A stretch of 64,000 nt of DNA from positions 1 through 64,000 of the forward strand of contig JAFSPZ010000028.1 in NCBI GenBank assembly GCA_017451225.1, written 5' to 3'. Shown here piece after piece: positions 52,864 to 60,928 of this stretch (within the stretch, counting starts at the first letter, position 1; each line of letters opens with the position of its first letter). The notes beneath the pieces are model-generated. The model ran no database searches and had not been told where the DNA came from. It saw only the letters and a list, made by a program, of their open reading frames with translations. Origin of the DNA: Muribaculaceae bacterium (GTDB taxonomy: Bacteria; Bacteroidota; Bacteroidia; Bacteroidales; Muribaculaceae). The position numbers and the translations under genes are program-made.

Positions 52864-53031
52864 TTAGCCTTCGCTAATTGCCTCATTTGGACAAGCTTCA
52901 GCGCAAGAACCGCAGCTGATGCAAGTGTCTGGGTCAATTACATAGATGTCACCCTCGCTGATAGCGCCAGTTGGACACATATCCATGCAAGTTCCACATG
53001 CTACACAGTCGTCACTAATTACGTATGCCAT
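52864..53031 (-). CDS. Small 2[4Fe-4S] ferredoxin
   Basis: This 55-residue protein, read from the ATG at 53031, consists of two CxxCxxCxxxCP clusters: CVACGTCMDMCP and CISCGSCAEACP. All eight cysteines are present, so two [4Fe-4S] clusters are expected. It is the clostridial/bacterial electron carrier, a low-potential partner for enzymes such as pyruvate:ferredoxin oxidoreductase. Length and spacing are standard. It is monocistronic, with a terminator 25 bases downstream. Confidence 0.96.
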   Translation of the reverse strand: MAYVISDDCVACGTCMDMCPTGAISEGDIYVIDPDTCISCGSCAEACPNEAISEG

Positions 53032-53177
53032 AATGAAAATAAATTAAATAGTTAAGTAAAATAATAGTTAGTCTTGTAAACAGCTGCAAAATTACATCTT
53101 TTATTTTAATAAGACCAAATTTTTTGCAACTATTTTTAGATGTAATTACAAAAATGGTGCCAAAAATATTACTTATC

Positions 53178-54125
53178 TTATAGAGTAGGCATTTGCGAGT
53201 CGCTTGAGCTTCTTGATGCTTGACTTGAAATCTTTTCGGCTTCTTCCTTTTTCAAGTTCACTTTGACATGGTCAAAACCTTCACCATAAACTCCTTTAAT
53301 CTTGGCTTGCGATACAAATGCATCGGGGTCGATAGCCTTGATTATGCGGAAAATGTGCATGCTCTCATAGTTGCGGCTCATCACAAGAAGGATAGTTGCC
53401 TCTTGTTGGGTATACCAGCCAGTTCCTGTGAGAACGGTGCATCCTCTATGTGCTTCCTGGGTGATGGCATTGGCTATCTCTTTCCATTTCTTGGAGAATA
53501 TCATGAACTGAACACTCTGGCGATTGCTATCAATCACCATGTCGGCTGCTATTGAGCAGATGAACATGAAAATGAGACCATACACAATCTTGTCGAGTGT
53601 GTGGAAAATGAGATAGCTCGAACTGATAATGAGCAGATCAACATAAATCATTGTACGGCCAAAGGATATGTTGCTGTGCTTTGTTACCATAGCTGCAATG
53701 ATGTCAGTGCCGGCCGAGCTGCCATTGTGGGTGAACACGATTCCAAGTCCCATGCCACAAAGAACTGCGCCTATTATCACATTCATGAATGGTTGCTGTG
53801 CAACAATTGGCTCCTTAAACAATGGAACCATGATACCCAACAACAATGTTGCGATAGTGGCACCAATGACTGTGCGAATAACAAACTGTTTGCCAACAGT
53901 TCTGAATGCAATTGCGAGCAAGATTGCATTTATAGCATAGTAAGTGATAGCGACATTCCACCCAACGCCAAAATAAAGCAGTGATGCAAGACCTGTCACA
54001 CCGCCGGTTACAATCTTCTCGGGTAGAAGAAATGCCGAGTAGCCAAAACAGTAACACAGCAATCCAACGGTGATCATGATGTAATCTTTAACATGAGTTA
54101 TCATGTTGTTATTTATCTTTCCCAT
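53178..54125 (-). CDS. YitT-family membrane protein
   Basis: This 315-residue protein has five or six membrane helices in residues about 15-190 (MITVGLLCYCFGYSAFLLPEK, VGVATLLLGIM-type runs, GLGIVFTHNGSSAGTDIIA, VYGLIFMFICSIAADMVI) and a C-terminal DUF2179 domain (about 215-300, GCTVLTGTGWYTQQEATILL, RIIKAIDPDAFVSQAKIKGVYGEGF). That is the two-part YitT architecture. Members are thought to be transporters; the substrate is unknown. The tail after residue 300 is Ser-rich. Confidence 0.9.
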   Translation of the reverse strand: MGKINNNMITHVKDYIMITVGLLCYCFGYSAFLLPEKIVTGGVTGLASLLYFGVGWNVAITYYAINAILLAIAFRTVGKQFVIRTVIGATIATLLLGIMVPLFKEPIVAQQPFMNVIIGAVLCGMGLGIVFTHNGSSAGTDIIAAMVTKHSNISFGRTMIYVDLLIISSSYLIFHTLDKIVYGLIFMFICSIAADMVIDSNRQSVQFMIFSKKWKEIANAITQEAHRGCTVLTGTGWYTQQEATILLVMSRNYESMHIFRIIKAIDPDAFVSQAKIKGVYGEGFDHVKVNLKKEEAEKISSQASRSSSDSQMPTL

Positions 54126-54229
54126 ATAACGCGTTGTTTAATATTTCAATTTTGCGGCAAAATTAGTGATATTTTTGATATTAGCGACAACTCCGGTCAC
54201 ATATATCATACTTTTAATGATAAAAAATA

Positions 54230-54253
54230 CAGGTAGGACAGTTTACCTACCTG
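54230..54253 (-). terminator. Intrinsic terminator after tRNA-Ser
   Basis: A perfect 8-bp stem (CAGGTAGG 54230-54237 with 54246-54253), 8-base loop, then TATTTTTTATC on the minus strand. It lies 14 bases past the tRNA 3' end. Confidence 0.88.
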
Positions 54254-54267
54254 CTTGAATATATTAG

Positions 54268-54355
54268 CGGAGTGACCGAGATTCGAACTCGGGAACCGCT
54301 TGTGACGGTTACACGCTTTCCAGGCGTGCCTCTTCAGCCACTCGAGCACCACTCC
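54268..54355 (-). tRNA. tRNA-Ser (anticodon GGA)
   Basis: The 88-base minus-strand sequence folds into a class II tRNA: acceptor GGAGTGG with TCACTCC (one G-T pair), anticodon loop CTGGAAA giving GGA at 54321-54319, a long variable arm, and the T-loop GTTCGAATC. Discriminator base is G. The 3' CCA is not encoded. It reads UCC and UCU codons. Confidence 0.96.
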
Positions 54356-54413
54356 TGTTTTGAAAAACGGTGCAAAGATAGTGTTTTTTTCTTGATATTA
54401 TAGAATTTGTTGC

Positions 54414-54421
54414 TAAATTTG
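54414..54421 (+). promoter_or_regulatory. -7 element almost touching the RecD-like helicase ATG
   Basis: TAAATTTG matches the consensus; a weak -33 (TCTTG ending at 54394) is 19 bases upstream. The ATG at 54427 is five bases downstream, so the message would have no leader. Confidence 0.6.
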
Positions 54422-54426
54422 TGCCA

Positions 54427-55884
54427 ATGAAAGAAAAAAACACAAATAATGAGCATGCTTTGTCAAACGTCGACGACTCCAAGATTTTAGATTTCTATCA
54501 GCAGGTCCTCGACTTTTTGCCTTATCAACCTAATCAAGAGCAGGTAGAGGCTTTTGCAACTTTTGCTCATTTTCTGTTGTATGGCAATGAGCGTAGTGTT
54601 TTCATGCTCAATGGTTATGCCGGAACGGGTAAAACGTCTTTGATGGGTGCTGTTGTTAAAGCTTTGTCTAGACGTGGTTCCAAGGTTGTCCTTTTGGCCC
54701 CAACAGGAAGAGCCGCAAAGGTGTTCAGCGAGTATTCGCAACGAATGGCATTGACTATACATCGCAAAATATATCGTCAGCAAAGCTATTTGAGTGAGGG
54801 CTTCGGCCTTGCCGAAAACAAACATTCTAACACGATATTTATTGTTGATGAGGCATCGATGATTGCCAATGACAGCCTCGAGGGGTCGATATTCGGTACT
54901 GGAAAGCTACTTGACGATCTTGTTCATTATGTGTATAATGGACAAGGATGCAAACTCATGCTCATGGGAGATGATGCACAGCTTCCGCCTGTGGGTCAAC
55001 TTGAGAGTCCTGCACTTAGCGCGCAGGTTATGAAAGGCTATGGATTAAATGTATATAGTGCTCATCTCAAGCTTATTGCACGTCAGGCTGCCGACTCTGG
55101 CATTCTTATTAATGCTACAATATTGCGAGATATTATAAGTAGCGGCAATCTTGTTGCGCCAAAGCTCAACATCAGTCAGTTTCCCGATATTGAGGCTATA
55201 ACGGGTGAATTCTTATTGGAGACTTTAAGCGATTGCTATGACCGCGACGGTATAGATGAGACAATTGTGATTACGAGAAGTAATAAACGTGCGACATTGT
55301 TTAACAATGGAGTGCGCAACACTATTCTTTATCGTGAAGACTTGCTCACTACTGGAGACATGCTGCTTGTGGCTAAGAACAATTATTTCTGGTCACAAGA
55401 ATATGAAGGCATTGACTTTATTGCCAACGGCGACATGATGCGCGTCAAGCGAGTATGGGGAGATGTGGAAAGAGTTTACGGATTGAAATTTGCCAACGTT
55501 ACAGTAGAGTTGCCCGACCATGCCAACATTGAGTTGGATGTCAAGATTATAATTGATAGCTTGTTAAGTGACACTCCGGCTCTTACTTTTTCACAGAGTC
55601 AGGAACTATATACACAAGTGCTCAATGAGTGCACTGGCAACAAGCGTGAGCGTTACAAGCAGATGAAAGAACATCACTATTTTAATGCTTTACAGGTTAA
55701 ATTCGCTTATGCTGTCACTTGCCACAAGTCTCAGGGTGGACAGTGGAAAAATGTCTTTATCGATATGGGAAGCATTATGCCCGATGCTCTATCAACAATC
55801 GACTTTCTTCGTTGGCTTTACACAGCAATAACTCGCGCAAGTAGTAAGGTTTATCTCATTAATTGCCCTCTCAAAGTGGAATAA
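54427..55884 (+). CDS. RecD/Pif1-like superfamily 1 helicase
   Basis: From the ATG at 54427 the protein has 485 residues. Walker A is GYAGTGKTSL (near residues 65-75), then LLAPTGRAAKVFSEY (motif Ia), IFIVDEASMIAN (Walker B), LMGDDAQLPPVG (motif III), and a late YAVTCHKSQGGQWKNVFID with AITRASSKVYLINCP of the UvrD_C_2 domain. It is an ATP-driven 5'-3' DNA helicase of the RecD2-type core without the usual N-terminal extension. The first 45 residues are acidic and probably disordered. A GTG two codons upstream is unlikely because it falls inside the promoter. Confidence 0.87.
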   Translation: MKEKNTNNEHALSNVDDSKILDFYQQVLDFLPYQPNQEQVEAFATFAHFLLYGNERSVFMLNGYAGTGKTSLMGAVVKALSRRGSKVVLLAPTGRAAKVFSEYSQRMALTIHRKIYRQQSYLSEGFGLAENKHSNTIFIVDEASMIANDSLEGSIFGTGKLLDDLVHYVYNGQGCKLMLMGDDAQLPPVGQLESPALSAQVMKGYGLNVYSAHLKLIARQAADSGILINATILRDIISSGNLVAPKLNISQFPDIEAITGEFLLETLSDCYDRDGIDETIVITRSNKRATLFNNGVRNTILYREDLLTTGDMLLVAKNNYFWSQEYEGIDFIANGDMMRVKRVWGDVERVYGLKFANVTVELPDHANIELDVKIIIDSLLSDTPALTFSQSQELYTQVLNECTGNKRERYKQMKEHHYFNALQVKFAYAVTCHKSQGGQWKNVFIDMGSIMPDALSTIDFLRWLYTAITRASSKVYLINCPLKVE

Positions 55885-55919
55885 TAGTCATTTTTTTCTT
55901 GTTAATGAGAATTTTTGAT

Positions 55920-55927
55920 TAATTTTG
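55920..55927 (+). promoter_or_regulatory. -7 element of the LRR-tadA operon promoter
   Basis: TAATTTTG matches TAnnTTTG; a weak -33 (TCTTG, 55897-55901) is 18 bases upstream. Start near 55934, about 22 bases before the ATG at 55956. Confidence 0.6.
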
Positions 55928-55955
55928 TAAGTTAAAACTTTAATTGGAGTTTATA

Positions 55956-57122
55956 ATGAGAGAAAAATACATTTTACTTATTGTAGTATTATGTGTCACA
56001 ATAATTGGCAAGGCGCAGGACTTTATGAGTGGCGGCTTTGTCTACACCTTTGGGCCGCACTCAGGTGAGGTGATGGTCGACGTCAATATTGTTGATGGGT
56101 TAAACGCCTATGCTGGTGTTTGCATTATTCCAGAGAAAGTTAATTACGAAGGTGATAATTATAAAGTTACAGCTATCGCCGAAGGCGCTTTTGCCGAGTC
56201 TATGGTTACTGAGGTGGTTATACCTAACTCAGTTACCCAAATAGGCAGTGAGGCTTTTCTGGGATGTGACGAGCTTAAAAATGTTACTTTGTCTTTGAAC
56301 ATCGAAGAAATTCCACGTGAGTGCTTCTTGGGTACAGGTTTGGTAAATATTGCTATCCCCGAAGGGGTGACAAGGGTAGGATATGCTGCCTTTGAAGATT
56401 GTTATCATCTTCACACGGTTATGCTGCCTTCTTCGTTAAAACTTATTGAAGCTTACGCATTTGCCGACTGCCATAATCTTTATGAGATTTATTGCGCTTC
56501 AGTAAAGCCTCCCAAAGCTACTGGTTGGTCAATCTTCAATGGGGTTAAAAACGTGGATGTCATTGTAAGCGACTATGAGGCAATGGATGCCTATGCCGCT
56601 GACAAGGTTTGGGGTGATGAATATACTTTTACGCTTTTCCCTAATGAGGATATATGGGTGATGCCATCATTGAATGGTGAGGCCTATCGTCAAGATTGGG
56701 AACGTGTAAGTCTTGGAAATTTCTTGGCCTACAAAGTTATTGATGAGAATGATGAGCTTATAGCTGTGACAGCTGCCGATAATTTCTATTTGCCTGCTCT
56801 AGACCATGATGCGACTTACACTATTGTGCCTACCACAATGATGGGAGATAGCTACCCGGTAGATGTTGTGGTAGAGAGATCTACAGGTGTCGATTATCAC
56901 GTTGATAATGCTTTTCCAGCTGATCCAGAACCTATTATAGTAGCTCACGAAGGTACGCTTTATATATATGGTGACAATTATAATAAATGGGTCTCTGTAT
57001 GGGACATGAGCGGTAGGCTATATTACAAACGCATCTCAAGCGATTCACAAGTGATTGACTTGCCACGCAACCGTGTCTATGTTGTGAGGGTAGGAAACTT
57101 TGTTAAGAAAATATTTATTTAG
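55956..57122 (+). CDS. Secreted BspA-type LRR protein with a T9SS-like tail
   Basis: From the ATG at 55956 the protein has 388 residues and a signal peptide ending near residue 20 (TIIGKAQ). Residues about 50-170 are LRR_5/BspA repeats (AIAEGAFAESMVTEVVIPNS, SEAFLGCDELKNVTL). Residues about 180-310 are a beta-rich region. The end (WDMSGRLYYKRI ... LPRNRVYVVRVGNFVKKIFI) is a type IX secretion tail. It is a likely adhesin, much smaller than the LRR protein at 28717 and without a dockerin. It starts an operon that continues with tadA after two bases. Confidence 0.83.
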   Translation: MREKYILLIVVLCVTIIGKAQDFMSGGFVYTFGPHSGEVMVDVNIVDGLNAYAGVCIIPEKVNYEGDNYKVTAIAEGAFAESMVTEVVIPNSVTQIGSEAFLGCDELKNVTLSLNIEEIPRECFLGTGLVNIAIPEGVTRVGYAAFEDCYHLHTVMLPSSLKLIEAYAFADCHNLYEIYCASVKPPKATGWSIFNGVKNVDVIVSDYEAMDAYAADKVWGDEYTFTLFPNEDIWVMPSLNGEAYRQDWERVSLGNFLAYKVIDENDELIAVTAADNFYLPALDHDATYTIVPTTMMGDSYPVDVVVERSTGVDYHVDNAFPADPEPIIVAHEGTLYIYGDNYNKWVSVWDMSGRLYYKRISSDSQVIDLPRNRVYVVRVGNFVKKIFI

Positions 57123-57124
57123 CC

Positions 57125-57568
57125 ATGCATCACGTTAATGACGAAGAAAGATTCATGCGCTTGGCTTTAAAAGAAGCCCAAGAGGCTTTTAGATGTGACG
57201 AGGTGCCTATTGGTGCTGTGGTAGTTTGTCAAGGACGAGTGATTGCACGAGGGCACAACCTTACAGAGACTCTTACCGATGTGACTGCGCATGCCGAAAT
57301 GCAAGCCATAACCTCGGCATCGTCGTTTTTGGGTGGCAAGTATTTGAACGACTGCACGCTATATGTCACTGTTGAGCCTTGCCTTATGTGTGCTGGCGCT
57401 CTTGGTTGGAGCCAAATCTCGAAAGTTGTTTTCGGTGCTGCCGACGAGAAAAGAGGTTTCCACACGTTTTGTGACAATCCCTTCCACAAGAAAACTAAGA
57501 TAGTGGGAGGTGTATTGGCCGAAGAGTGTGGGAAATTGATAACAGATTTTTTTAAGAAAAAGCGATAA
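57125..57568 (+). CDS. tadA: tRNA-specific adenosine deaminase
   Basis: This 147-residue zinc enzyme converts wobble A34 of tRNA-Arg(ACG) to inosine. The zinc and catalytic motifs HAEMQAI (His and Glu) and PCLMCAGAL (two Cys ligands) are in the right order and spacing; VPIGAVVV and KVVFGAADEKRG are also typical. Length is standard. It is located between the LRR gene and an esterase gene with gaps of 2 bases and 1 base. Confidence 0.95.
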   Translation: MHHVNDEERFMRLALKEAQEAFRCDEVPIGAVVVCQGRVIARGHNLTETLTDVTAHAEMQAITSASSFLGGKYLNDCTLYVTVEPCLMCAGALGWSQISKVVFGAADEKRGFHTFCDNPFHKKTKIVGGVLAEECGKLITDFFKKKR

Positions 57569-57569
57569 C

Positions 57570-58481
57570 ATGAAACACTGGTTAAAAAACTTACTGTTAA
57601 TATCGTTTTTGGCTTTGTCGAGTTTTTCGGCAGTCGCTAAAGATGATAATAAGAATGTTACCCAATCAGTTCCCGGCATCTATGATCAAGTCATTGAAAC
57701 TGCCGAGAAACATAATGCTATTGTCGACACTGTCGATGTCTTGAGTAACAAAATGGGACGTGTAATAAAGAGCACTATTGTATTGCCAGCACAGTATACG
57801 CAAAAGAAGAATCCTGTCAAGTTTTTTCCTGTGGTGTATTTGCTTCATGGGGCTTGGGGAAGTTACCGAGATTGGCCCAAGAAAGCTGACTTACGCTCTC
57901 TTGCAACACAGTATGGTGTAATTATAGTTTGTCCTGATGGTCAAGACAGTTGGTATTTCGATTCTCCTGTTGACCCTAATTTCCAGTTTGAGACTTTTGT
58001 TGTTCATGAATTGAGAAATTATATCGAGACTCATTACCGCACTCTTAACCACCCAAAGTATCGTGCCATAACAGGTCTTAGCATGGGTGGTCATGGAGCC
58101 TTGTGGCTCGCTTGGCGTCACCCCGACATCTATGGTTCTTGCGGTAGCATGGAAGGTGGAGTCGATATTTATAATTTTCCTAATAAATGGAAAATCAATG
58201 AGCGACTGGGTGATTATGAGAACAATAAAGAGGTTTGGTTCGAACATTCAGTAATGAATTTGGTTCCTACTTTGGAAACTGGCCAAAACATCATTATTGA
58301 TGCCGGTAAAGATGATATCTTTATTCACGAGAACAATTCTCTTCACGAGGCCCTTGACAAGCAAGGTATTCCTCATGTTTATTCTGTTAGACCTGGAACA
58401 CACTCATGGACTTTCTGGGTGAATGTTCTTGATTATCATATGCTTTTCTTCTATAAGGCGTTCAATAGCGGTGTAAAGTAA
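57570..58481 (+). CDS. Exported alpha/beta-hydrolase esterase
   Basis: This 303-residue enzyme has a signal peptide ending near residue 23 (SAVAKD). It belongs to the PF00756 esterase family: VVYLLHGAWGSYRDW (oxyanion region), ITGLSMGGHGALWLA (nucleophile elbow, Ser), DAGKDDIFIHEN (Asp) and PGTHSWTFW (His) complete the triad. Relatives include feruloyl and acetyl-xylan esterases and mycolyl transferases, so the substrate is likely an ester on a glycan or lipid, which cannot be narrowed here. It sits in the LRR-tadA operon. Confidence 0.87.
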   Translation: MKHWLKNLLLISFLALSSFSAVAKDDNKNVTQSVPGIYDQVIETAEKHNAIVDTVDVLSNKMGRVIKSTIVLPAQYTQKKNPVKFFPVVYLLHGAWGSYRDWPKKADLRSLATQYGVIIVCPDGQDSWYFDSPVDPNFQFETFVVHELRNYIETHYRTLNHPKYRAITGLSMGGHGALWLAWRHPDIYGSCGSMEGGVDIYNFPNKWKINERLGDYENNKEVWFEHSVMNLVPTLETGQNIIIDAGKDDIFIHENNSLHEALDKQGIPHVYSVRPGTHSWTFWVNVLDYHMLFFYKAFNSGVK

Positions 58482-58520
58482 GAGTGTTAATAATATATGC
58501 ATTTCAATTAGTATTATCAT

Positions 58521-59567
58521 ATGAGCCCAAACAATGTAAAACCTAAAATTCTTATTATCTATACAGGTGGAACAATTGGAATGATTGAGAATCCTGAGAC
58601 AAAGGTTCTCAAGCCATTTGATTTCTCTCATCTCATTGATAACGTACCCAAGATAAAGATGCTCAATTATGACATTGACAATTTGCAGTTCGATCCACCA
58701 ATCGACAGTAGCAATATGAATATAGAGCATTGGAGTCAGATTGCAAATGCTATCGATAGCAACTACGATGCCTACGACGGATTTGTCATTCTACATGGAA
58801 CCGACACTATGGCTTATACCGCTTCTGCTTTGAGTTTCATGCTTGAAAACTTAAACAAGCCTGTTATCATCACTGGTTCTCAACTCCCCATTGGTGAGGT
58901 GCGAACCGACGGTGAGGAAAACCTCATCACTGCACTTCAGGTTGCCGCAGCAAGCAATGATAGGGGTGAGGCTATGGTACAAGAGGTCGCCATCCTTTTT
59001 GAGAATCACTTGATGAGGGGAAATCGTAGCTCAAAGGTGAGTGCAGACAATTTCAATGCGTTTATGAGCATCAACTACCCAGATTTGGCACGTATAGGAC
59101 TTGACATCCATTTCAACGTTGAAAATCTTTATCGCACCGACCATAAGCGCCCATTGTTAGTCCACAATAATATGGATACCAATGTGATATTTATTGTCCT
59201 CCACCCTGGAATGACTCGTGACACGTTGGAGTATCTCCTTAACACACCTGGAATAAAAGGTGTGGTGCTCAAAACTTATGGCGCAGGAAATAGTCCAAGC
59301 GACGAGTGGTTCACAACACCCATTGCCAATGCTATTAAGCGCGGTGTGGTTATTCTCAATGTCACTCAGTGTGTGAATGGGTCGGTTAATAGCAATCTTT
59401 ACGATACTGGCAACACTTTGGCTCGTGCTGGGGTTATTAGTGGTAACGACATAACAAGCGAGGCGGCTATCACTAAGATGATGTACCTCTTTGGTATGGG
59501 CAAAAACAGTGCTCAAGTTGCAAAATATATGCAGTATAGCATTTGCGGTGAGATGACAATTAATTGA
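58521..59567 (+). CDS. ansA: Type I L-asparaginase
   Basis: This 348-residue enzyme hydrolyses asparagine to aspartate and ammonia. The first catalytic Thr is in YTGGTIGM (near residue 15), the second in VILHGTDTMAYTASAL. GSQLPIGEVRTDGEEN is another conserved block. No signal peptide is visible, which suits the cytoplasmic type I enzyme. It follows the esterase gene by 39 bases. Confidence 0.94.
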   Translation: MSPNNVKPKILIIYTGGTIGMIENPETKVLKPFDFSHLIDNVPKIKMLNYDIDNLQFDPPIDSSNMNIEHWSQIANAIDSNYDAYDGFVILHGTDTMAYTASALSFMLENLNKPVIITGSQLPIGEVRTDGEENLITALQVAAASNDRGEAMVQEVAILFENHLMRGNRSSKVSADNFNAFMSINYPDLARIGLDIHFNVENLYRTDHKRPLLVHNNMDTNVIFIVLHPGMTRDTLEYLLNTPGIKGVVLKTYGAGNSPSDEWFTTPIANAIKRGVVILNVTQCVNGSVNSNLYDTGNTLARAGVISGNDITSEAAITKMMYLFGMGKNSAQVAKYMQYSICGEMTIN

Positions 59568-59591
59568 CTCGAATAAATAACAAGAATAATT

Positions 59592-59930
59592 ATGATAGCA
59601 AGACTTGTTTTATCTTCGCTTGCAGTGGGTATTACAGCCTACTTTATGGACAGTGTCACAATAGAGCCTTGGTGGATTACTGTGATAGTCGCTGTTTTGT
59701 TAGGTTTAATCAATTCGGTTGTTAGACCAGTGGTTAAGCTGCTGTCATTGCCTATCACCATTCTAACTCTTGGACTCTTTGCTCTGGTTGTAAATGGATT
59801 AATGGTACTTCTTTGCGCCTACTTCATAGAGGGATTCAAGGTGGATGGGCTGGGGGCGGCAATCCTCTTTAGCATTATTCTTGCAGTGGTGAACTGGATT
59901 CTTAATTTGATGTTCACTAAGGAAGAATAA
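59592..59930 (+). CDS. Four-helix holin-like membrane protein (PF04020)
   Basis: This 112-residue protein has four hydrophobic helices (LVLSSLAVGITAYFM, WWITVIVAVLLGLIN, LPITILTLGLFALVVNGLMVLL, GAAILFSIILAVVNWIL), with the NSVVRPVVKLLSLP block typical of the family once called mycobacterial phage holin. Function in bacteria is unknown; no phage genes lie nearby. It ends the operon and is followed by a hairpin at 59955. Confidence 0.87.
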   Translation: MIARLVLSSLAVGITAYFMDSVTIEPWWITVIVAVLLGLINSVVRPVVKLLSLPITILTLGLFALVVNGLMVLLCAYFIEGFKVDGLGAAILFSIILAVVNWILNLMFTKEE

Positions 59931-59954
59931 GATTGTTCTCATCAAGAATTAATA

Positions 59955-59993
59955 GCTGCGGCTTGAGTTTTTTAATAATTCTCAAGCCGCAGC
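59955..59993. terminator. Bidirectional terminator-like hairpin between converging genes
   Basis: A perfect 13-bp stem (GCTGCGGCTTGAG 59955-59967 with 59981-59993) and a T-rich 13-base loop lie between the holin-like gene and thymidine kinase. A direct T run is missing on both sides; T-rich sequence begins about 20 bases later on the + strand. Confidence 0.7.
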
Positions 59994-60019
59994 AAGTGTA
60001 AAAAATATTGTGTCTTTTT

Positions 60020-60649
60020 TTACTCACTTTTGAATTTAAGGGAGTTGCGCTCAGCACTCTCTATGCGCTTGTTGCGCCAGCAGCTTCGACAAAGTGCAAC
60101 ATAACGGTCATCACCGCCAATCTCTACCTGGTTGCCGTCGGTTACAATATTGCCTTGGCTGTCGATGCGTGCATTGATGCTCGTTTTACGGCCGCATGCA
60201 CATGTCGATTTTATTTCCTCGATTGAATCGGCAATCTCAAATAATCGCCTTGACCCCTCAAACAAGTGGGACTGAAAGTCGGTGCGAAGGCCGTAACACA
60301 CAACATTGGTACCATAATCATCAACTATACGTGCCAACTCATCAATCTGCTTCTCAGTCAAAAACTGTGCCTCATCAATGAGTATCCAGTCTTTTACTAC
60401 TAAATTCTCTTCATATAGACGAGTGACATACTCGTAGATGTTCATCTCAGTGTAGATCCAGCTGCATTCACGTTCAATGCCAATGCGTGACCTAATCACA
60501 TTTTCCTTCTCACGATTGTCAATAATGGGTTTCATACACAGGTACTGAAGTCCGCGTTCCTCAAAGTTATATGCCTGAGTAAGCAGCAATGCAGTCTTTG
60601 CCGAACCCATTGTGCCATATTTGAAATATAGTTTACCTCGTCCGTTCAT
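60020..60649 (-). CDS. tdk: Thymidine kinase (type II)
   Basis: This 209-residue enzyme phosphorylates thymidine for salvage. The P-loop reads GTMGSAKT (residues 12-19) where Gly-Lys-Thr is usual, with Ala before Lys. DWILIDEAQFL is the Walker B/catalytic Glu block, VVCYGLRTDF contacts substrate, and four Cys (CACGRK and CRSCW) form the zinc site of the lasso domain. Length is standard. Confidence 0.92.
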   Translation of the reverse strand: MNGRGKLYFKYGTMGSAKTALLLTQAYNFEERGLQYLCMKPIIDNREKENVIRSRIGIERECSWIYTEMNIYEYVTRLYEENLVVKDWILIDEAQFLTEKQIDELARIVDDYGTNVVCYGLRTDFQSHLFEGSRRLFEIADSIEEIKSTCACGRKTSINARIDSQGNIVTDGNQVEIGGDDRYVALCRSCWRNKRIESAERNSLKFKSE

Positions 60650-60786
60650 ATCAATGGCAAAATTAATTAATATAATTTCATCTTTGACACAAAAAACAAG
60701 AAAGTTATTAACAACTTGAACTGAAGTGCTATGAACATTTTTTATTAGAGCAACGGCTTTTTGTTAAATGGAAAATCAACAAAAAA

Positions 60787-60814
60787 ACGCCAATGTGAGT
60801 GCTCACTTTGGCGT
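60787..60814 (-). terminator. Terminator after the zinc-ribbon gene transcript
   Basis: Stem ACGCCAA with TTGGCGT (60787-60793, 60808-60814), a T-T mismatch, then GTGAG with CTCAC (60795-60799, 60802-60806). On the minus strand the run TTTTTTTG follows directly. The space to the zinc-ribbon stop (60929) is over 110 bases. Confidence 0.9.
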
Positions 60815-60928
60815 ATAAAGTACAGGCAAAACTGTCGGTCGCGTTATATGGGCGACAGTATCGCTACACTATTGTGGGGTCTCTACCTGAATACGAAGGT
60901 AGGGTGATGGTTAACCTCTTAGCTTTTG
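60815..60928 (-). other. Structured 3' untranslated region of the zinc-ribbon transcript
   Basis: On the minus strand CTACCT/AGGTAG (60903-60884) and ACTGTCG/CGACAGT (60859-60831) form hairpins between the stop codon and the terminator. The second ends in a short T stretch and could be a first terminator. No ORF or known RNA family is recognised here. Confidence 0.4.

Noticed and set aside
59592..59930. Prophage remnant suggested by the holin-like name
   Set aside because: The family is a general four-helix membrane protein, and no phage structural, lysis or integrase genes are nearby.
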